Position numbers and translations under genes: made by a program
Shown: positions 32,877 through 42,750 of the stretch, in pieces
Position numbering within the stretch: position 1 is the stretch's first letter
Layout: every line of letters begins with the position of its first letter
Notes under the pieces: model-generated
Databases searched by the model: none
Told to the model about the DNA's origin: nothing
The model's input: only the letters and a program-made list of their open reading frames with translations
From: Azorinus chamasolen
Taxonomy: Eukaryota; Mollusca; Bivalvia; Cardiida; Solecurtidae
DNA: 64,000 bases
Reading direction: 5' to 3'
Assembly (NCBI GenBank): GCA_963576725.1
Contig: OY755238.1
Coordinates: 30,337,201-30,401,200 of the forward strand

Positions 32877-33111
32877 TAACTATATACAGTAGCCTCCTGC
32901 TTTAAATCAGTAATAAAAATGTTCAATAAAGGTGATCTAATTTAGAAAACAAACAAACGTCTTAGGAACAACTGAAATAGGTACAGTAGTTTAAGATTTG
33001 TATATTGGTACATGTACAGCAATGGTTTCAAAAGAAAAGGGCATATTTACAAGCAAACAAAACCTTTGAACCTGCAGGAGGTATTAATTCACACAGTCAC
33101 CAGGTGTGCTT

Positions 33112-33452
33112 GATTATTACTAGGAGTTTTCTGCATGACTTTCACTATGCATTAACCCATTCCCTCATATTGACGACTTTTAACGACTCTGTAAAAGTCA
33201 AATTGTGAAACCATTGTGATAAATAGAGCATTTGGTCCTATAGGAGCAAATGCTCTATTTATCACAAGGGTTTCAAACTAAATTCTAAAAGTTTCCTTTT
33301 CTCTAGCTAGGTAATGCTCCTTTTCGGTAGATTCATTCAAAGAGGTTGTATCTAAAATAGCCTATGAGGTAATGGGTTAAGCAGCAACCTGTCTAAAAGT
33401 TTCTTAATTCTTCTCTTCTATAATTCCGGGTTAAAGGGATTTTGCTGTTCAG
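33112..33452. mobile_element. MITE, family D, interrupted by a family B MITE
   Basis: The left remnant AGGAGTTTTCTGCATGACTT + TCACTATGCATTAA ends at the B element. It resumes as TTAAGCAGCAACCTGTC and ends GGGTTAAAGGGATTTTGCTG. The left terminal repeat is missing, probably truncated. Confidence 0.7.
33156..33376 (+). mobile_element. MITE, family B (TTAA class), nested
   Basis: 221 bp between TTAA at 33,152-33,155 and 33,377-33,380. Ends CCCATTCCCTCATATTGACG and CCTATGAGGTAATGGG. The hairpin has arms TTGTGATAAATAGAGCATTT and AAATGCTCTATTTATCACAA. The copy at 56,289-56,509 has the same length. Confidence 0.85.
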
Positions 33453-33506
33453 ACTATTCCATTTGAATTATCATAAAGCAATCGCAATCTTTCTATTCTA
33501 ACGGGA

Positions 33507-33694
33507 ACTAGAAAGGAAGAACTAAAATAACTAAAAGGAAGGCAGGTCGGTGGTTTTGATCCCATGCACTGCTTTGTAGCGTATGAGATTAGCCGAAATC
33601 ATCTTCCTGATATTATCCCGCTCATAATTCATCGGCGCTATATGACATATTCAGTGTCGCAGTGCCGTAAAACCCAACTCACTCACTCACTCAC
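33507..33694 (+). mobile_element. SINE with (ACTC)n tail and 10-bp target duplication
   Basis: The flanks TCTAACGGGA at 33,497-33,506 and 33,695-33,704 are identical, as expected of target-primed retroposition. The element contains GGTCGGTGGTTTTGATCCC (like a pol III B box, about 33,545-33,563). It ends GTAAAACCCAACTCACTCAC with about five ACTC units. The 5' tRNA-like part is not convincing, so it may be truncated. It would be mobilised by a LINE in trans. Confidence 0.7.
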
Positions 33695-33779
33695 TCTAAC
33701 GGGATTTGAAGCTATCCATTTTAGTTGTCCATTTTTATATTATACTTGTGTTGGAATAGGAATCGGAAGTTGGTCGATT

Positions 33780-33850
33780 GTGTTGATTAACATCCGTTTC
33801 TGTTAACTATGTGCTAACTGGACGCCTCAGAGAGAGGGAGGCGGCTGCAA
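33780..33850. repeat. Dispersed repeat N, fragment
   Basis: TTAACATCCGTTTCTGTTAAC followed by TATGTGCTAACTGGACGCC and AGAGAGAGGGAGG. Related pieces lie at 20,996-21,045, 34,955-35,030 and 38,515-38,590 in either orientation. Confidence 0.55.
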
Positions 33851-34620
33851 AATATCCCGGCTCGATGCATTACTCGCCCTAAGGAAATAATTAAAATTGT
33901 ACTAGATTCAAAGTTAGCATACATTGTTTTTACAGCAGGTTGAGGGTTAAATAAACTATTCGAATTCATACTTCAAGGCAATTTGAAATTTATGTTCATG
34001 CACTATACGAGTAGATATTTGTTTTCAGGTTTAAGCCACTAACTCAAACATATGGTAACATTTAATATAATATGATATGATATAATATGATATAAAACAA
34101 ATGAAATGCACAGACATACTATGTGATATACATGTAATATGATAGAATATAATATAAATAAAGGTATTAGTATGTAAACATGTATATGCTTCTGTCATTT
34201 TACAGGTATGTATCTCTCTATTTTTGTATAAACTCATAACTTGCTTTTCTAACTAGGGATTCATTTAGGAATTTCCGCACAAATTGAGAGGAAAAAATTC
34301 AATACATTCTGTGCGTCACGCTTTCCGTTTCATCGTTCACAACAATAAGACACTTAGTCTATTACTGAACCGATTAGGCTTTCATTTCATACTAGGCGAC
34401 GAATTACTCAAGGGATGCTGAGATTTTTACGATAATCTTATTTCCTTTATAAACGATACATCGTTATAATCTGTATGGTTTAATGCAACCTGGCAGGATC
34501 AGAAAATGGCCTGAACGCTTTGCATGCATGTAAGTTTGTCGTCTGCTCATTTGTCGTCTGCAACATTTTCAAAATCATGATTTTGTTTCTTATTGTTTTG
34601 CAGAAGTTGAGCCTGAGTGA
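33851..34620. other. Non-coding; AT microsatellite
   Basis: ATAATATGATATGATATAAT-type low-complexity sequence at about 34,060-34,160. Nothing else recognisable. Confidence 0.4.
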
Positions 34621-34626
34621 CAACTA

Positions 34627-34696
34627 ACAGTTTGGATCTCAGATCAGGCCCCTCGTTTTGTGGGGCCTGATCTGGATCCAAACTGTTTGCATCTGC
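34627..34696. repeat. Palindromic core, GATCC subtype, well preserved
   Basis: Arms AACAGTTTGGATCTCAGATC + AGGCCCC and GGGGCCTGATCTGGATCC + AAACTGTTTGC around a short loop. Outer MITE ends were not identified. Confidence 0.65.
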
Positions 34697-34817
34697 CATA
34701 ATGGTGGGATATTCCACCACTAACATACAACGTGATAAAGTATACAACAAAGACATGTCAGCGTCTAATTTATAAAAAGAAGGTCAATAGTTCAACATGT
34801 TGTTGTTGTTTCTCTAT

Positions 34818-34882
34818 TTAACCAATGCTCTCATATTGACGCCTTTGTAAAAATCCTTTTCTGAAACCATTGTGATAAATAG
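34818..34882 (+). mobile_element. MITE, family B, left fragment
   Basis: TTAACCAATGCTCTCATATT + GACGCC ... GAAACCATTGTGATAAATAG, then the match stops. Confidence 0.55.
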
Positions 34883-34949
34883 TTGTGTACATTCTGATAG
34901 CAGGGCTCGTGAAAACGTGAATTTGAGACATTTCAAAATCTTGAAAATG

Positions 34950-35032
34950 TTTGTTTGTGTTAATTAACGTCCGTGTCTGCTCACTATGGGCTAATTGGAC
35001 GCCCCAGAGAGAGGGGAGACGATACAGAGAAA
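34950..35032. repeat. Dispersed repeat N, fragment
   Basis: TTTGTGTTAATTAACGTCC, GGGCTAATTGGACGCC and CAGAGAGAGGGGAG. See 33,780. Confidence 0.55.
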
Positions 35033-35137
35033 TTGTGATGTCATGAATAGGTAAATTTGAAATTCACGAAATTGTAAAATGAGATATTTAGAACCGTAAA
35101 ATCATGAAGTTGAAACGGAATATGAAGTTACACCATG

Positions 35138-35175
35138 GGTGTGTGTGTGTGTGTGTGTGTGTGGGGGGGGGGGGT
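35138..35175. repeat. (GT)n followed by poly-G
   Basis: About eleven GT repeats and a run of about 12 G. Low complexity. Confidence 0.9.
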
Positions 35176-35354
35176 TACATCAAAACAGTGCAAATCGTGA
35201 TCAACGATCAACGGTCCCTCTGATCTAAGTCTACACTGTTTGACTTTTTCATTTTAAAGGGACAATGAGCATAATTATATTGGTTAAAAGTATGAACTCG
35301 TGAAGTTTGAACAGTGAAACATAATGTTAATGCATTGAAAAATGCTTATTACGT

Positions 35355-35420
35355 TGGTCTCATTTGCTCAGTGTTACAGCGCCCGCCTCCCATTCTGGAG
35401 GCTGTGAATTAGAAACGCAA
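35355..35420 (+). mobile_element. tRNA-derived SINE head, degraded
   Basis: GTCTCATTTGCTCAGTGTTA resembles a pol III A box (TRGCTCAGTGGT). It is followed by an anticodon-arm-like hairpin GCCTCC-CATTCT-GGAGGC and a decayed B box (GTGAATTAGAAAC). It is too degraded to be a tRNA gene. Confidence 0.45.
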
Positions 35421-35474
35421 CCAAGACTCACATATTCCCATTCTGTATTATATGTAGTACACCAAACGGAAAGT

Positions 35475-35608
35475 AAGAGATCATTCGAAAGAAAAAACAG
35501 CAATGCGAAAAGAGAAAATTGCAAATTCTGTTTTATTAAGTCTGCACATGAACAGTTATTAAAAGCGCAGAACTGCTCATGCCCAGTAGTACCGGCTGAA
35601 ACGAATCT
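35475..35608. repeat. Family J fragment
   Basis: AGATCATTCGAAAGAAAAAAC, AAAGAGAAAATTGCAAATTC, TGCTCATGCCC and TAGTACCGGCTGAAACG. It matches the J copies at 37,133 and 38,915 with scattered changes. Confidence 0.6.
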
Positions 35609-35687
35609 AGAAACGGAAATAGATCTAGAAGAACAAAAGTTTAGAAATTATACATTATACACAGAATAGCATTCAAAAATTAGTTAA

Positions 35688-35907
35688 CCCTTTCCTTCAT
35701 ATAAATGCACTTTCACACATTTGCAAACAGACTAGACCCAGATCAGACAGCTCCTGTAGGAGCCATCTGATCATGGCCTGCTATGTTTGCTAGTAGAGTT
35801 TGAATGTCTTTACTTTCTGAAATGGCTACAATGTTCCACCTACTATATTTCATTATTACTGGGTTTTTTTTCAGTGGATATTGAAATTTGGAATAAACAT
35901 AGAACTT
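35688..35907 (+). mobile_element. MITE, family A, lacking its last bases
   Basis: TTAA at 35,684-35,687, then CCCTTTCCTTCATATAAATG. Core GCAAACAGACTAGACCCAGA ... TGATCATGGCCTGCTATG. It breaks off at AACATAGAACT, where the usual GGGAAAGGGTTAA should follow, and passes directly into the LINE fragment. Confidence 0.75.
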
Positions 35908-36630
35908 CCACTGAAGATATGATTTTTTAAAGGTACTCAGAGTATCAGAGTTTCTTATCAGAATTGGAAGGGTATTCCAAAGTTTTGGTCCAGAATATGA
36001 TAGAGACTTGCGAAAAAACTCTGTCTTAGGTTTGGGCACTTTCAGTTCTCCGTTTGTTGCTGATCTAAGATTTCTGCCATTGGATGAAAGCTGGAATTTT
36101 GTAAGCATATAATCTGGGAAATTTTCACAATGAAGAGATTTGTAAACAAAGATTGCCTTCTTGTAGTTAACTCTTTCTGGAAAAGTCATCCAATGCAGTT
36201 CCTGAAATAGTGTCTCAGATGGTGCATCAAAATCCTTATCCAAAATTATTCGAGCAGCTCTTTTCTGGAATTTTATTACCCGATTTTGAAGCTCTTGAGA
36301 ACAATTACCCCAAATCGTACACCAATAGTCTAAGTGGGGGAGAATATAAGCATTAAAAAACAGTTTTCTTGTACGTATATTAAGAAACTGTTTTATCCTT
36401 AAAAGTAAATAAAGATTGGAATTACATTTTTTAAGGGTCTTTTCAATATGCTCTCTCCATTTCAGCCCATTATCTACTTGAACTCCAAGAAGTGTTTCTA
36501 TTTCACTGTATTCTATATAAATATCATTCAACTGAAGTTTCTCATTTGATGACTTTACTTTATTTAACACATGGTGAGATGAATATATGAACATGGCTTT
36601 CGTCTTCTGTGTACAGTTCAATTTTCGTAA
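35908..36630 (-). pseudogene. Non-LTR retrotransposon RT C-terminal fragment, 5'-truncated
   Basis: An open minus-strand frame (35,743-36,621, opening on TTG) contains the end of a LINE reverse transcriptase. The blocks are LNCTQKTKAMFIYSS, LLGVQVDNGLKWREHIEK, the thumb-like YILPHLDYWCTIWG, LQNRVIKFQKRAARIILD, LSYSGPKLWNTLP and FKKSYLQWKF. This is the pattern of Jockey/CR1-type elements after the catalytic palm. No FADD box or endonuclease is present. The frame is intact, so the truncated copy is fairly young. Its last 55 or so codons are translated from the adjoining family A MITE. Confidence 0.85.
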
Positions 36631-37265
36631 CTAATAATATCGAAACTAATGATCCCGAAGAACCAGAAAATATAACAACGCCGAGAATGAAGTACGGGGC
36701 GACTTTTACGATCGCCACACGAACACTTCAGACCTGCTGTTATGAAGTACAGTGCTCCCTCTCTACAACGACACCCTTTGGGATACGAAGATTGTATGTG
36801 TTGTTCAGAGGGAGTTGCTATAGGGAGGGAAAATAAAACATAATTAGCTTGTTTGCAGATCCGCAGATAAGGTGTATTTCGAGAACTAAAACCGTTATGC
36901 CTCAATCAAACCCTATGTTGTGACCACTCTTTAGAATCGTCACAAAGTGACGATTCTAAAGAGTGGTCACAACATAAGGTTTGATGGAGGCATAAAGAAA
37001 ATACGATGGAAAAAGTTTTGTCTGGAGTTTTGTTTTGTCGGAAACAATGACATGCGTTGTTGTAAGGAGGGAGTCGTTATTGAGAGGGCCGTTGTAGGGA
37101 GGGAGCACTGTACATGTACATTCTGACAGTAACCGTAGGAGATCTTTCGAAAGCAAAATCAGTATTGCGAAAAGAGAAAATTGCAGACTCGGTTTTATTG
37201 AATCTGTTCATGAGCAGTTATTAAAAATGCAACACTTTTCACGCCCCTAGCACCGGCTTAAGCGG
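36631..37265. repeat. Dispersed repeat J, split by a family E MITE
   Basis: The left part (36,640-36,748) has AACTAATGATCCCGAAGAAC and AAGTACGGGGCGACTTTTAC. The right part (37,112-37,265) has ATTCTGACAGTAACCGTAGG, GAGAAAATTGCAGACTCGG and CTAGCACCGGCTTAAGCGG. The copy at 38,770-39,022 has the same two parts joined without the MITE. Confidence 0.7.
36750..37110. mobile_element. MITE, family E, full length (TA class)
   Basis: 361 bp between TA dinucleotides (36,748-36,749; 37,111-37,112). Ends CAGTGCTCCCTCTCTACAAC and GTTGTAGGGAGGGAGCACTG. The central foldback has arms CCCTATGTTGTGACCACTC, TTTAGAATCGTCAC and the inverse. A second full copy, in the other orientation, lies at 56,992-57,350. The ends suggest pogo/Tc1-mariner mobilisation. 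Confidence 0.85.
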
Positions 37266-37500
37266 CTCATGGATTAATACACGTCAAGCATCTTTGCCCA
37301 ACACTAATTTATTGTAGCATTTTCAATATTACCAGCGGTGATTCGTACTTAGTCAACCTTTTGTAAAGAGTTTTGCCAGACGTATTGCTCTTGCTATTAG
37401 AATACAATAGTATCACAGGTTTTCGAATGTCACTGGAATTTATGCCTTCCTGGAAAATGTTTGATAAATTTCAGAAGTTGTATATCAACTAAACGTTTAA
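37266..37500. other. No recognisable feature
   Basis: Short non-coding spacer; nothing seen. Confidence 0.35.
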
Positions 37501-37502
37501 GC

Positions 37503-37742
37503 CTTTTCTTCATATACACGCATTTTAATGCATTTTGTAAGAGAATAGACCCAGATCAGACGGCTCTTGTAGGAACCGTCTGATTAGGATCTACCTCGTT
37601 TGCTTATGGAATTATTTAGATGTATTTTTTTTCAGTTTCTCCCAATACCAAAACATCCATTGTACATTTACTATTATATAAAAGTTAATAAATATTCATA
37701 ATGGTATTATTTCTGAAATTAATCTTTAACAGGGTAAGGGTT
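37503..37742 (+). mobile_element. MITE, family A
   Basis: Left end CCTTTTCTTCATATACACGC, core GAGAATAGACCCAGATCAGA ... CGTCTGATTAGGATCTACC, right end AACAGGGTAAGGGTT. The first bases and TTAA are eroded. Confidence 0.65.
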
Positions 37743-37842
37743 CATGCATTCTATCACCCATTTCATGTCAGGCTAAAATAAAATTTATACCAGTATAATA
37801 GATCAAATGCGTATTCATATACCAAACTCGCATTGTTTCCAA

Positions 37843-37927
37843 GAAACCGTATGTTGTGACCATTTGTTAGAATCGTCTCTATGAGACGATTCTAGCTAAT
37901 GGTAGAAGCATAAGGTTTTGTATAGAA
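37843..37927. mobile_element. MITE core, family E
   Basis: AACCGTATGTTGTGACCATT + TGTTAGAATCGTCTC, ATGAGACGATTCTAGC and ATAAGGTTTTG. Only the central foldback is clear. Confidence 0.55.
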
Positions 37928-38214
37928 AAGAAGGGATATCTTCTTGAAAGTGTTTCGATGACGCATATTATATGGCCACTTTTAGACTGTTATATAAGTG
38001 TTTGCTATGTCTTGTCGTATTGTGCCTCATGTTCCTAATAATACATCTGTCATGCCCATGTCTCGTTTTTGTCCCAATGGAAGGCTCACAAAGCATGGTC
38101 ATAATACGAGAAGCGTGACAAAAGATAATACTTCCTCAATGTGATTATCTGTAGTCCAGGCCCATGGGCATATCATATCCGTTTCATTAATCCGTTAATA
38201 CACATTTTTCCATA

Positions 38215-38300
38215 CATGGGACATAGACAAACAGTACAGACCCAGTCAGAGGGCATGTGGTGTGAAACCTCTGACAGGGATCTGTACTATTTGCTAAACT
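38215..38300. repeat. Palindromic core, degraded
   Basis: GACAAACAGTACAGACCCAG, centre GGCATGTGGTG, CAGGGATCTGTACTATTTGC. Confidence 0.5.
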
Positions 38301-38499
38301 AATCAGTTGTCAAAGGTTGTCACCAGGGCTGTTTCTTTTGCAGGTCCAGGGAGGTTTAGGTGTGCACTTTTAATCCTTCAAGTCATTCGGATGAGATTGT
38401 TTAAACCGTTTAAGTCCGATGTACATGTATCAGTGTTTTACACTGAGCATCTAAAAGAATCAGAGAAACTCTGTCGATAATAAGAATAGGGCATCGCGC

Positions 38500-38595
38500 C
38501 CGGGGTTTTCTTAATTGGCTCCCCTCTCTCAGAGGGCGTCCAATTAGTCCATTGTTTGCAGAAACGGACGTTAATGAACAAAAAAAAAACAACCA
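38500..38595. repeat. Dispersed repeat N, best copy
   Basis: AATTGGCTCCCCTCTCTCAG + AGGGCGTCCAATTAG and GCAGAAACGGACGTTAATG, then an A-rich run. The A-rich tail suggests a retroposed 3' end, but there is no clear target duplication. Confidence 0.5.
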
Positions 38596-38639
38596 ACCTT
38601 CAACTCCTTATATTATGTTAGGTACACTCATCCAAACTA

Positions 38640-39025
38640 CAGTTTAACAAATATATTCTGAAAATGGGTGATCCTTCGAAAGCAAAAGTAGAAATGCAAA
38701 AAGAGAAAATTGCAGACTCGGTTTTATTGAGTCTTTTCATGAGTAGTAATTAAAAGTGCAACACTACATTTTCAAAACGAATAACATAAAAACTAATGCC
38801 CACGAAGGACCAGCAAATATAACAACACTGATAATGAAGTACGGGGCGACTCTTTACGACCGCCACACAAGCACTTAACACCTGCTGTTGTGAAGTACAT
38901 ATATTCTGAAAATGGGTGATCATTCGAAAGCAAAAGTAGAAATGCAAAAAGAGAAAATTGCAGACTCGGTTTTATTGAGTCCGTTCATGAGTAGTAAATA
39001 AAATTGCCACACTACTCACTAACAA
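38640..39025. repeat. Dispersed repeat J, tandem partial duplication
   Basis: TATATTCTGAAAATGGGTGA begins at about 38,652 and again 249 bp later. Each is followed by TCGAAAGCAAAAGTAGAAAT, AGAAAATTGCAGACTCGG and CATGAGTAGTAA. The middle part (38,775-38,895) matches 36,640-36,748 and provides an uninterrupted version of the site where the E element inserted. Confidence 0.7.
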
Positions 39026-39168
39026 CCCATCTTTTTTTCATGGCGGATTGATACTGTATATTGACTGATATAGTAGCAAAATTAATAGGCAATACCTTTA
39101 TTAAACACTCCTACAGGACCAGTTTGATCTGGGTCTGTACGTTTTGCCTAAGTCTGTCGGTCCGAATA

Positions 39169-39368
39169 CAATAACGTCTCTCAAACCGGACGTTACATTT
39201 AGTATAAATGTCGGTCTTAGAGGCTGGTGGCAGCTTAATGCAGGACCAAAGTCTTACAGAAATCTACTGCAGTTTTCTACACGACTTTCACTTTGCATTA
39301 AGCAGCCGCCAGCTTAAAAGTATGTAAATTATTTTCTTCTAAAATTCCGGTTTAGAAGGGTTTTACTG
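39169..39368. mobile_element. MITE, family D
   Basis: Left end CAATAACGTCTCTCAAACCG, decayed; right end CCGGTTTAGAAGGGTTTTAC + TG. Foldback around GGTGGCAGCTTAATGCAGG and TGCATTAAGCAGCCGCC. Confidence 0.7.
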
Positions 39369-39528
39369 CACCTAGTGTAATTTGAGTAGTTCCTGAATAC
39401 ATATGTGACTATGCGATTAAATTTTGGTGATGAGTGTCTTGGTTTAGAGTAGGTGAGTTAGACAAGCTTGTGTACGGCACTCCAAGGCAGAACCGATAAA
39501 CGATGAGGTTGTAGAATAGCGTGTTTAA

Positions 39529-39880
39529 CCCTTCCTTCATATAAAAGCTTTTTCACGCAGTTGCAAACAGAGTAGGCCCATATCAGACGGCTCTTATAGG
39601 AGCCGTCTGAACAGGGTCTGTCCTGTTTGCTTATGGAAACTTATAGATCTGATAATGCAGCTTCTACAATAATGAAAGAAATACCCTTTTCCATGTTCTG
39701 TCTCTTTAATCTGCCCATAACTATTCAGGTACATGTATTGAGATTTGGAATAAATATAGAACATGAAAACTTTTAACCGTTTACACCATACATTAGCCAT
39801 CTAACACCATTGCATACAGAGTAAACCTGTCGGAACCATATGATCAGGGTCGGCTTTAATTGCTTTGTAATTATAAAGAT
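39529..39880 (+). mobile_element. MITE, family A, plus a second decayed core
   Basis: 39,529-39,775: CCCTTCCTTCATATAAAAGC, core GCAAACAGAGTAGGCCCATA ... CAGGGTCTGTCCTGTTTGC, end GGAATAAATATAGAACATG. A second remnant follows at 39,780-39,870 (GCATACAGAGTAAACC ... TGATCAGGGTCGGC). Confidence 0.65.
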
Positions 39881-40220
39881 ATAATTATACAGTTTCTGCC
39901 AGGGCTAAACATTGAGGTGTTCATATACCGTTATAAAAATCAGCTATAAAATATGCATGGTGTTATTAATTTATTATATAAGTATTCAAGGGGAAGCGGT
40001 TTAAGGAACAACGAATTCAGCTGAACGGACATACTACGAAAGCATGGCATGCAACCAAATCCACCGACCTCTCATTCATTTAATCTCCATTGCTGAAGAC
40101 TGTTTGGCATTTCCAATAGCAATTAAACGCCACAGCCATGGCAATGTAGGATGGACGATGGGATCTTGGATTAAACTAAGGCGATTAGTCTTGTGTTTAA
40201 CGGGGACTTCTGATTAATTT

Positions 40221-40452
40221 AAACCCTTTTACGCCAATGTCGCATACATGCACCACGAAAAATAGTGCAGTCCCAGATTAGACGCCGCCTTTTCATTTTT
40301 TTTTATCAGGGACTTTACTTTTTTGTCTCATTTTCTATATATGCGCTTTATTCCTTTGAAATTTGCATTTATTCACCTAATTTCCTTATTTTACTGAAAG
40401 ATTTAACAAATTTGGATTGCAGACGGCAATTCGAAATTTGGCTCCGAAAGGG
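40221..40452 (+). mobile_element. MITE, family F, inverted relative to 28,746
   Basis: Starts after TTTAA with ACCCTTTTACGCCAATGTCG and ends ATTTGGCTCCGAAAGGG + TTAA. One arm of the core palindrome (ATTAGACGCCGCC) is followed by a T-run where the other arm should be. Confidence 0.65.
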
Positions 40453-40544
40453 TTAAACCCTATCCTGGCGTGAATGTCTGGTACTATTGGGACTACTTCC
40501 GATACGGTCAGAATTTTAAGAAATCATTAACCGAGTGTCAAATA

Positions 40545-40612
40545 GCTTGGATCCAGATGAGACGCCGATTTAGTCGGCGTCTCATCTGAATCCAAGATAT
40601 TTGCAAATACGA
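40545..40612. repeat. Palindromic core, GATCC subtype, well preserved
   Basis: CTTGGATCCAGATGAGACGC + CGATTTAGTCGG + CGTCTCATCTGAATCCAAG. On its left is CCGAGTGTCAAATAG, the usual flank of this subtype; TTTGCAAATACGAG lies on the right. Confidence 0.65.
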
Positions 40613-41165
40613 GTCTGACCGTGGATAGCGGAGTAAGTGTCAGTTTGTATGTGTAAATATATGAGTTATAAACCTATTCAAGAATAAGACCACCGTGTGA
40701 GGATTTCTGTGTTTTATCTAGTCTCGTAATACCTGAAAGCGCCAGTTCAATAAGTCATGTTGGATATCTTACCAATCTCCTGAATTTTACAGCTTTTTCT
40801 GACAAACGGAATTTATTATAACAGCTAAGACTGTCTTCTTGTAGAGATATCACCACTGTTTACGGAGGTGTAACATTGTGGAAATACGTATGCATGAATA
40901 AAATCAGACATCACAAAGAAGGAAAGGTAAAGATAGGTTGGATAATGTCAAACTAATTTGTTGCAGCTTTTGCTGAATAAATTGACGCCAATCATCCAAG
41001 AAAACGTTCTTCCGTTTCTGCCCTAATCCTCGATCAAATGCCAAACACCTCGAATCTTGATTAACTCTAACCCTGCTGAATAATTAAAACTGGCTTATCC
41101 TTTTCTGAGTATTAATTAACCAAAACGTTGTTTCAAACTTTATCAGTGAGGAAAATGATTATTAT
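40613..41165. other. No recognisable feature
   Basis: Non-coding; nothing recognised. Confidence 0.35.
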
Positions 41166-41167
41166 AA

Positions 41168-41233
41168 CAAACAGTGTAGACCCTGATCAAAGGGCTCCAT
41201 TGGGAGCCCTTTGATCTGGGTCTACACTGTTTG
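41168..41233. repeat. Palindromic core, near-perfect
   Basis: CAAACAGTGTAGACCCTGAT + CAAAGGGCTCC, ATT, GGGAGCCCTTTGATCTGGG + TCTACACTGTTTG. Arms of about 31 bp with one or two mismatches. No TTAA or TA element ends are recognisable around it. Confidence 0.7.
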
Positions 41234-41448
41234 CAAAGTTATTATATATTCTGTTTCACGCACATTAAGAGTTACGAGATGCAGAATTGCTGATGCAATA
41301 CATAGATGTATTATAGACTGAAATAAAACTGCTAAACGGTTACCCTGTAGTATGAATGTAATGGCTGCTAAAATTTGGATTGTTGTTTAACTTGGGTTTC
41401 TTCTGAATCGAACAATGTATTACGAACTTATTGAGACTGGGTATAAAA

Positions 41449-41515
41449 TAGCTTGAATCCGGATGAGACGCCGAGTTAATCAGCGTCTCGTCTGGAGCCA
41501 AGCTGTTTGCTAATT
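41449..41515. repeat. Palindromic core, GATCC subtype
   Basis: TAGCTTGAATCCGGATGAGA + CGCCGAGTTAATCAGCGTC + TCGTCTGGAGCCAAGCTG + TTTGC. The nearby GGAAAGGGTTAA at about 41,538-41,549 may be the right end of a TTAA element. Confidence 0.55.
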
Positions 41516-41549
41516 TGAGTTAAGTCGAGAAAGGCAGGGAAAGGGTTAA

Positions 41550-41845
41550 ACCGAATTTCAGAGAAAGCAAATGCCAAACGAAGCATTGTAAGACTGATAT
41601 TAGGTATCAGAAGTTCAATTTATTTGAGGTTTAGTATTTTGTAGATTAGATTTGATTTCCGTTGCAGGAAATCTTCTGTCATCTAATGCCTTCAACTTCA
41701 TTACTGATGAAAGTAAAATATCCCAATTGCTCACCGTACTGAAATCAAAGCGGATTGTTTTCTTGATTACAATATGTTTTATTCCTTGTTGAGATACGCA
41801 TAGAACTAAGCTGTCATAGATTTATTTAACACGAGAGTCTTAAAA
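41550..41845. other. No recognisable feature
   Basis: Non-coding; nothing recognised. Confidence 0.35.
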
Positions 41846-41955
41846 AGCAGGTGGTTGCTTAATGCAAGGAAAACACAATGCAGAAGACTCGTATAGGAGC
41901 TTTCTGCATTACTTTTGACCTGCATTAAGCTATCACCACCTGCCTTACATGTACA
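41846..41955. mobile_element. MITE, family D, central foldback
   Basis: AAGCAGGTGGTTGCTTAATG, AAGACTCGTATAGGAGCTTT and CTGCATTACTTTTGACCTGC + ATTAAGCTATCACC. Outer CAGT/ACTG ends not recognised. Confidence 0.6.
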
Positions 41956-41992
41956 TACCAATATGTAGACGTCATTTTCATGACAGCCTTAA

Positions 41993-42234
41993 CCCTTCGC
42001 TTGCTGGATTTTAAAATACATATCTCCTTCTTCACCCATGCCCTGTTGTATAATTACATATATCGTCACTGTGTACAAATATTTCACTGTGCAATCGCTG
42101 CTGTGGAGTGCACTGGTTGCACAATCAATTTGTAAATAGTACAGACCCTGATGAGACAGCTCCTGCAGGAGCTGTCTCATCTGGGTCTTCACTATTTACA
42201 GGTAGGTATATTGACGTGAATAGCAAGCCAAGGG
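41993..42234 (+). mobile_element. MITE, family C
   Basis: 242 bp between TTAA at 41,989-41,992 and 42,235-42,238. Ends CCCTTCGCTTGCTGG and GCAAGCCAAGGG. Core AGTACAGACCCTGATGAGAC ... GTCTCATCTGGGTCTTCAC. Confidence 0.85.
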
Positions 42235-42440
42235 TTAAGTCAGGCTCTGCTGTACACATATAATAAGTTAACACTTTCGAAGTCATAGGAGAATCTATAA
42301 TATCCTGTACGAACCGTTTGCATCTAAATGAGACACGGAGTAAATCGGCGTCTCACCAGGACCCATCTCTCTAACACTCTGATTATAATTCTGAAAAAAA
42401 AGGCGAACGAAGAAGCCTCAATATTTTGAAATCAAATGTA

Positions 42441-42750
42441 CAGTGGAACCTTTTATCTCGAAATTTAAGGGATCACACAAACTAATTCGAAATAGTCGGA
42501 GTTCGCGTCAGTCCTTTTCTTACTTATAAAATGTCTTGATAGGACAGCTAAATGCAGGGCGAAATGCGACCTGCATTTAGCTGCCGTATATATTTATAAA
42601 TGAGTGCAGTGGTGAATTTTAGAGCAATTCCGTATTACTACTATTCGGAAGAGATCGAATTTTTAACTCGAATTATATCGACGTTCGAGTTATTCGAGTT
42701 CGAGGTATCCGAGTTCGAGTTATCCGAGTTCGTAGTATCGGGGTTCCATT
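42441..42750. mobile_element. MITE, family L (TTCGA-rich)
   Basis: Begins CAGTGGAACCTTTTATCTCG after TA and ends GAGTTCGTAGTATCGGGG + TTCCATTA. Central foldback GCTAAATGCAGGGCG / GACCTGCATTTAGCTG, a relative of the D core. Repeated GAGTTCGAG/TATTCGAGTTCG units sit in the right arm. The plus-strand frame 42,600-42,914 crosses its end into a family A MITE and is not a gene. Confidence 0.65.

Noticed and set aside
35358..35420. tRNA gene
   Set aside because: Only A-box-like and anticodon-arm-like parts are present; the B box is decayed and no acceptor stem closes. A SINE head is more likely.
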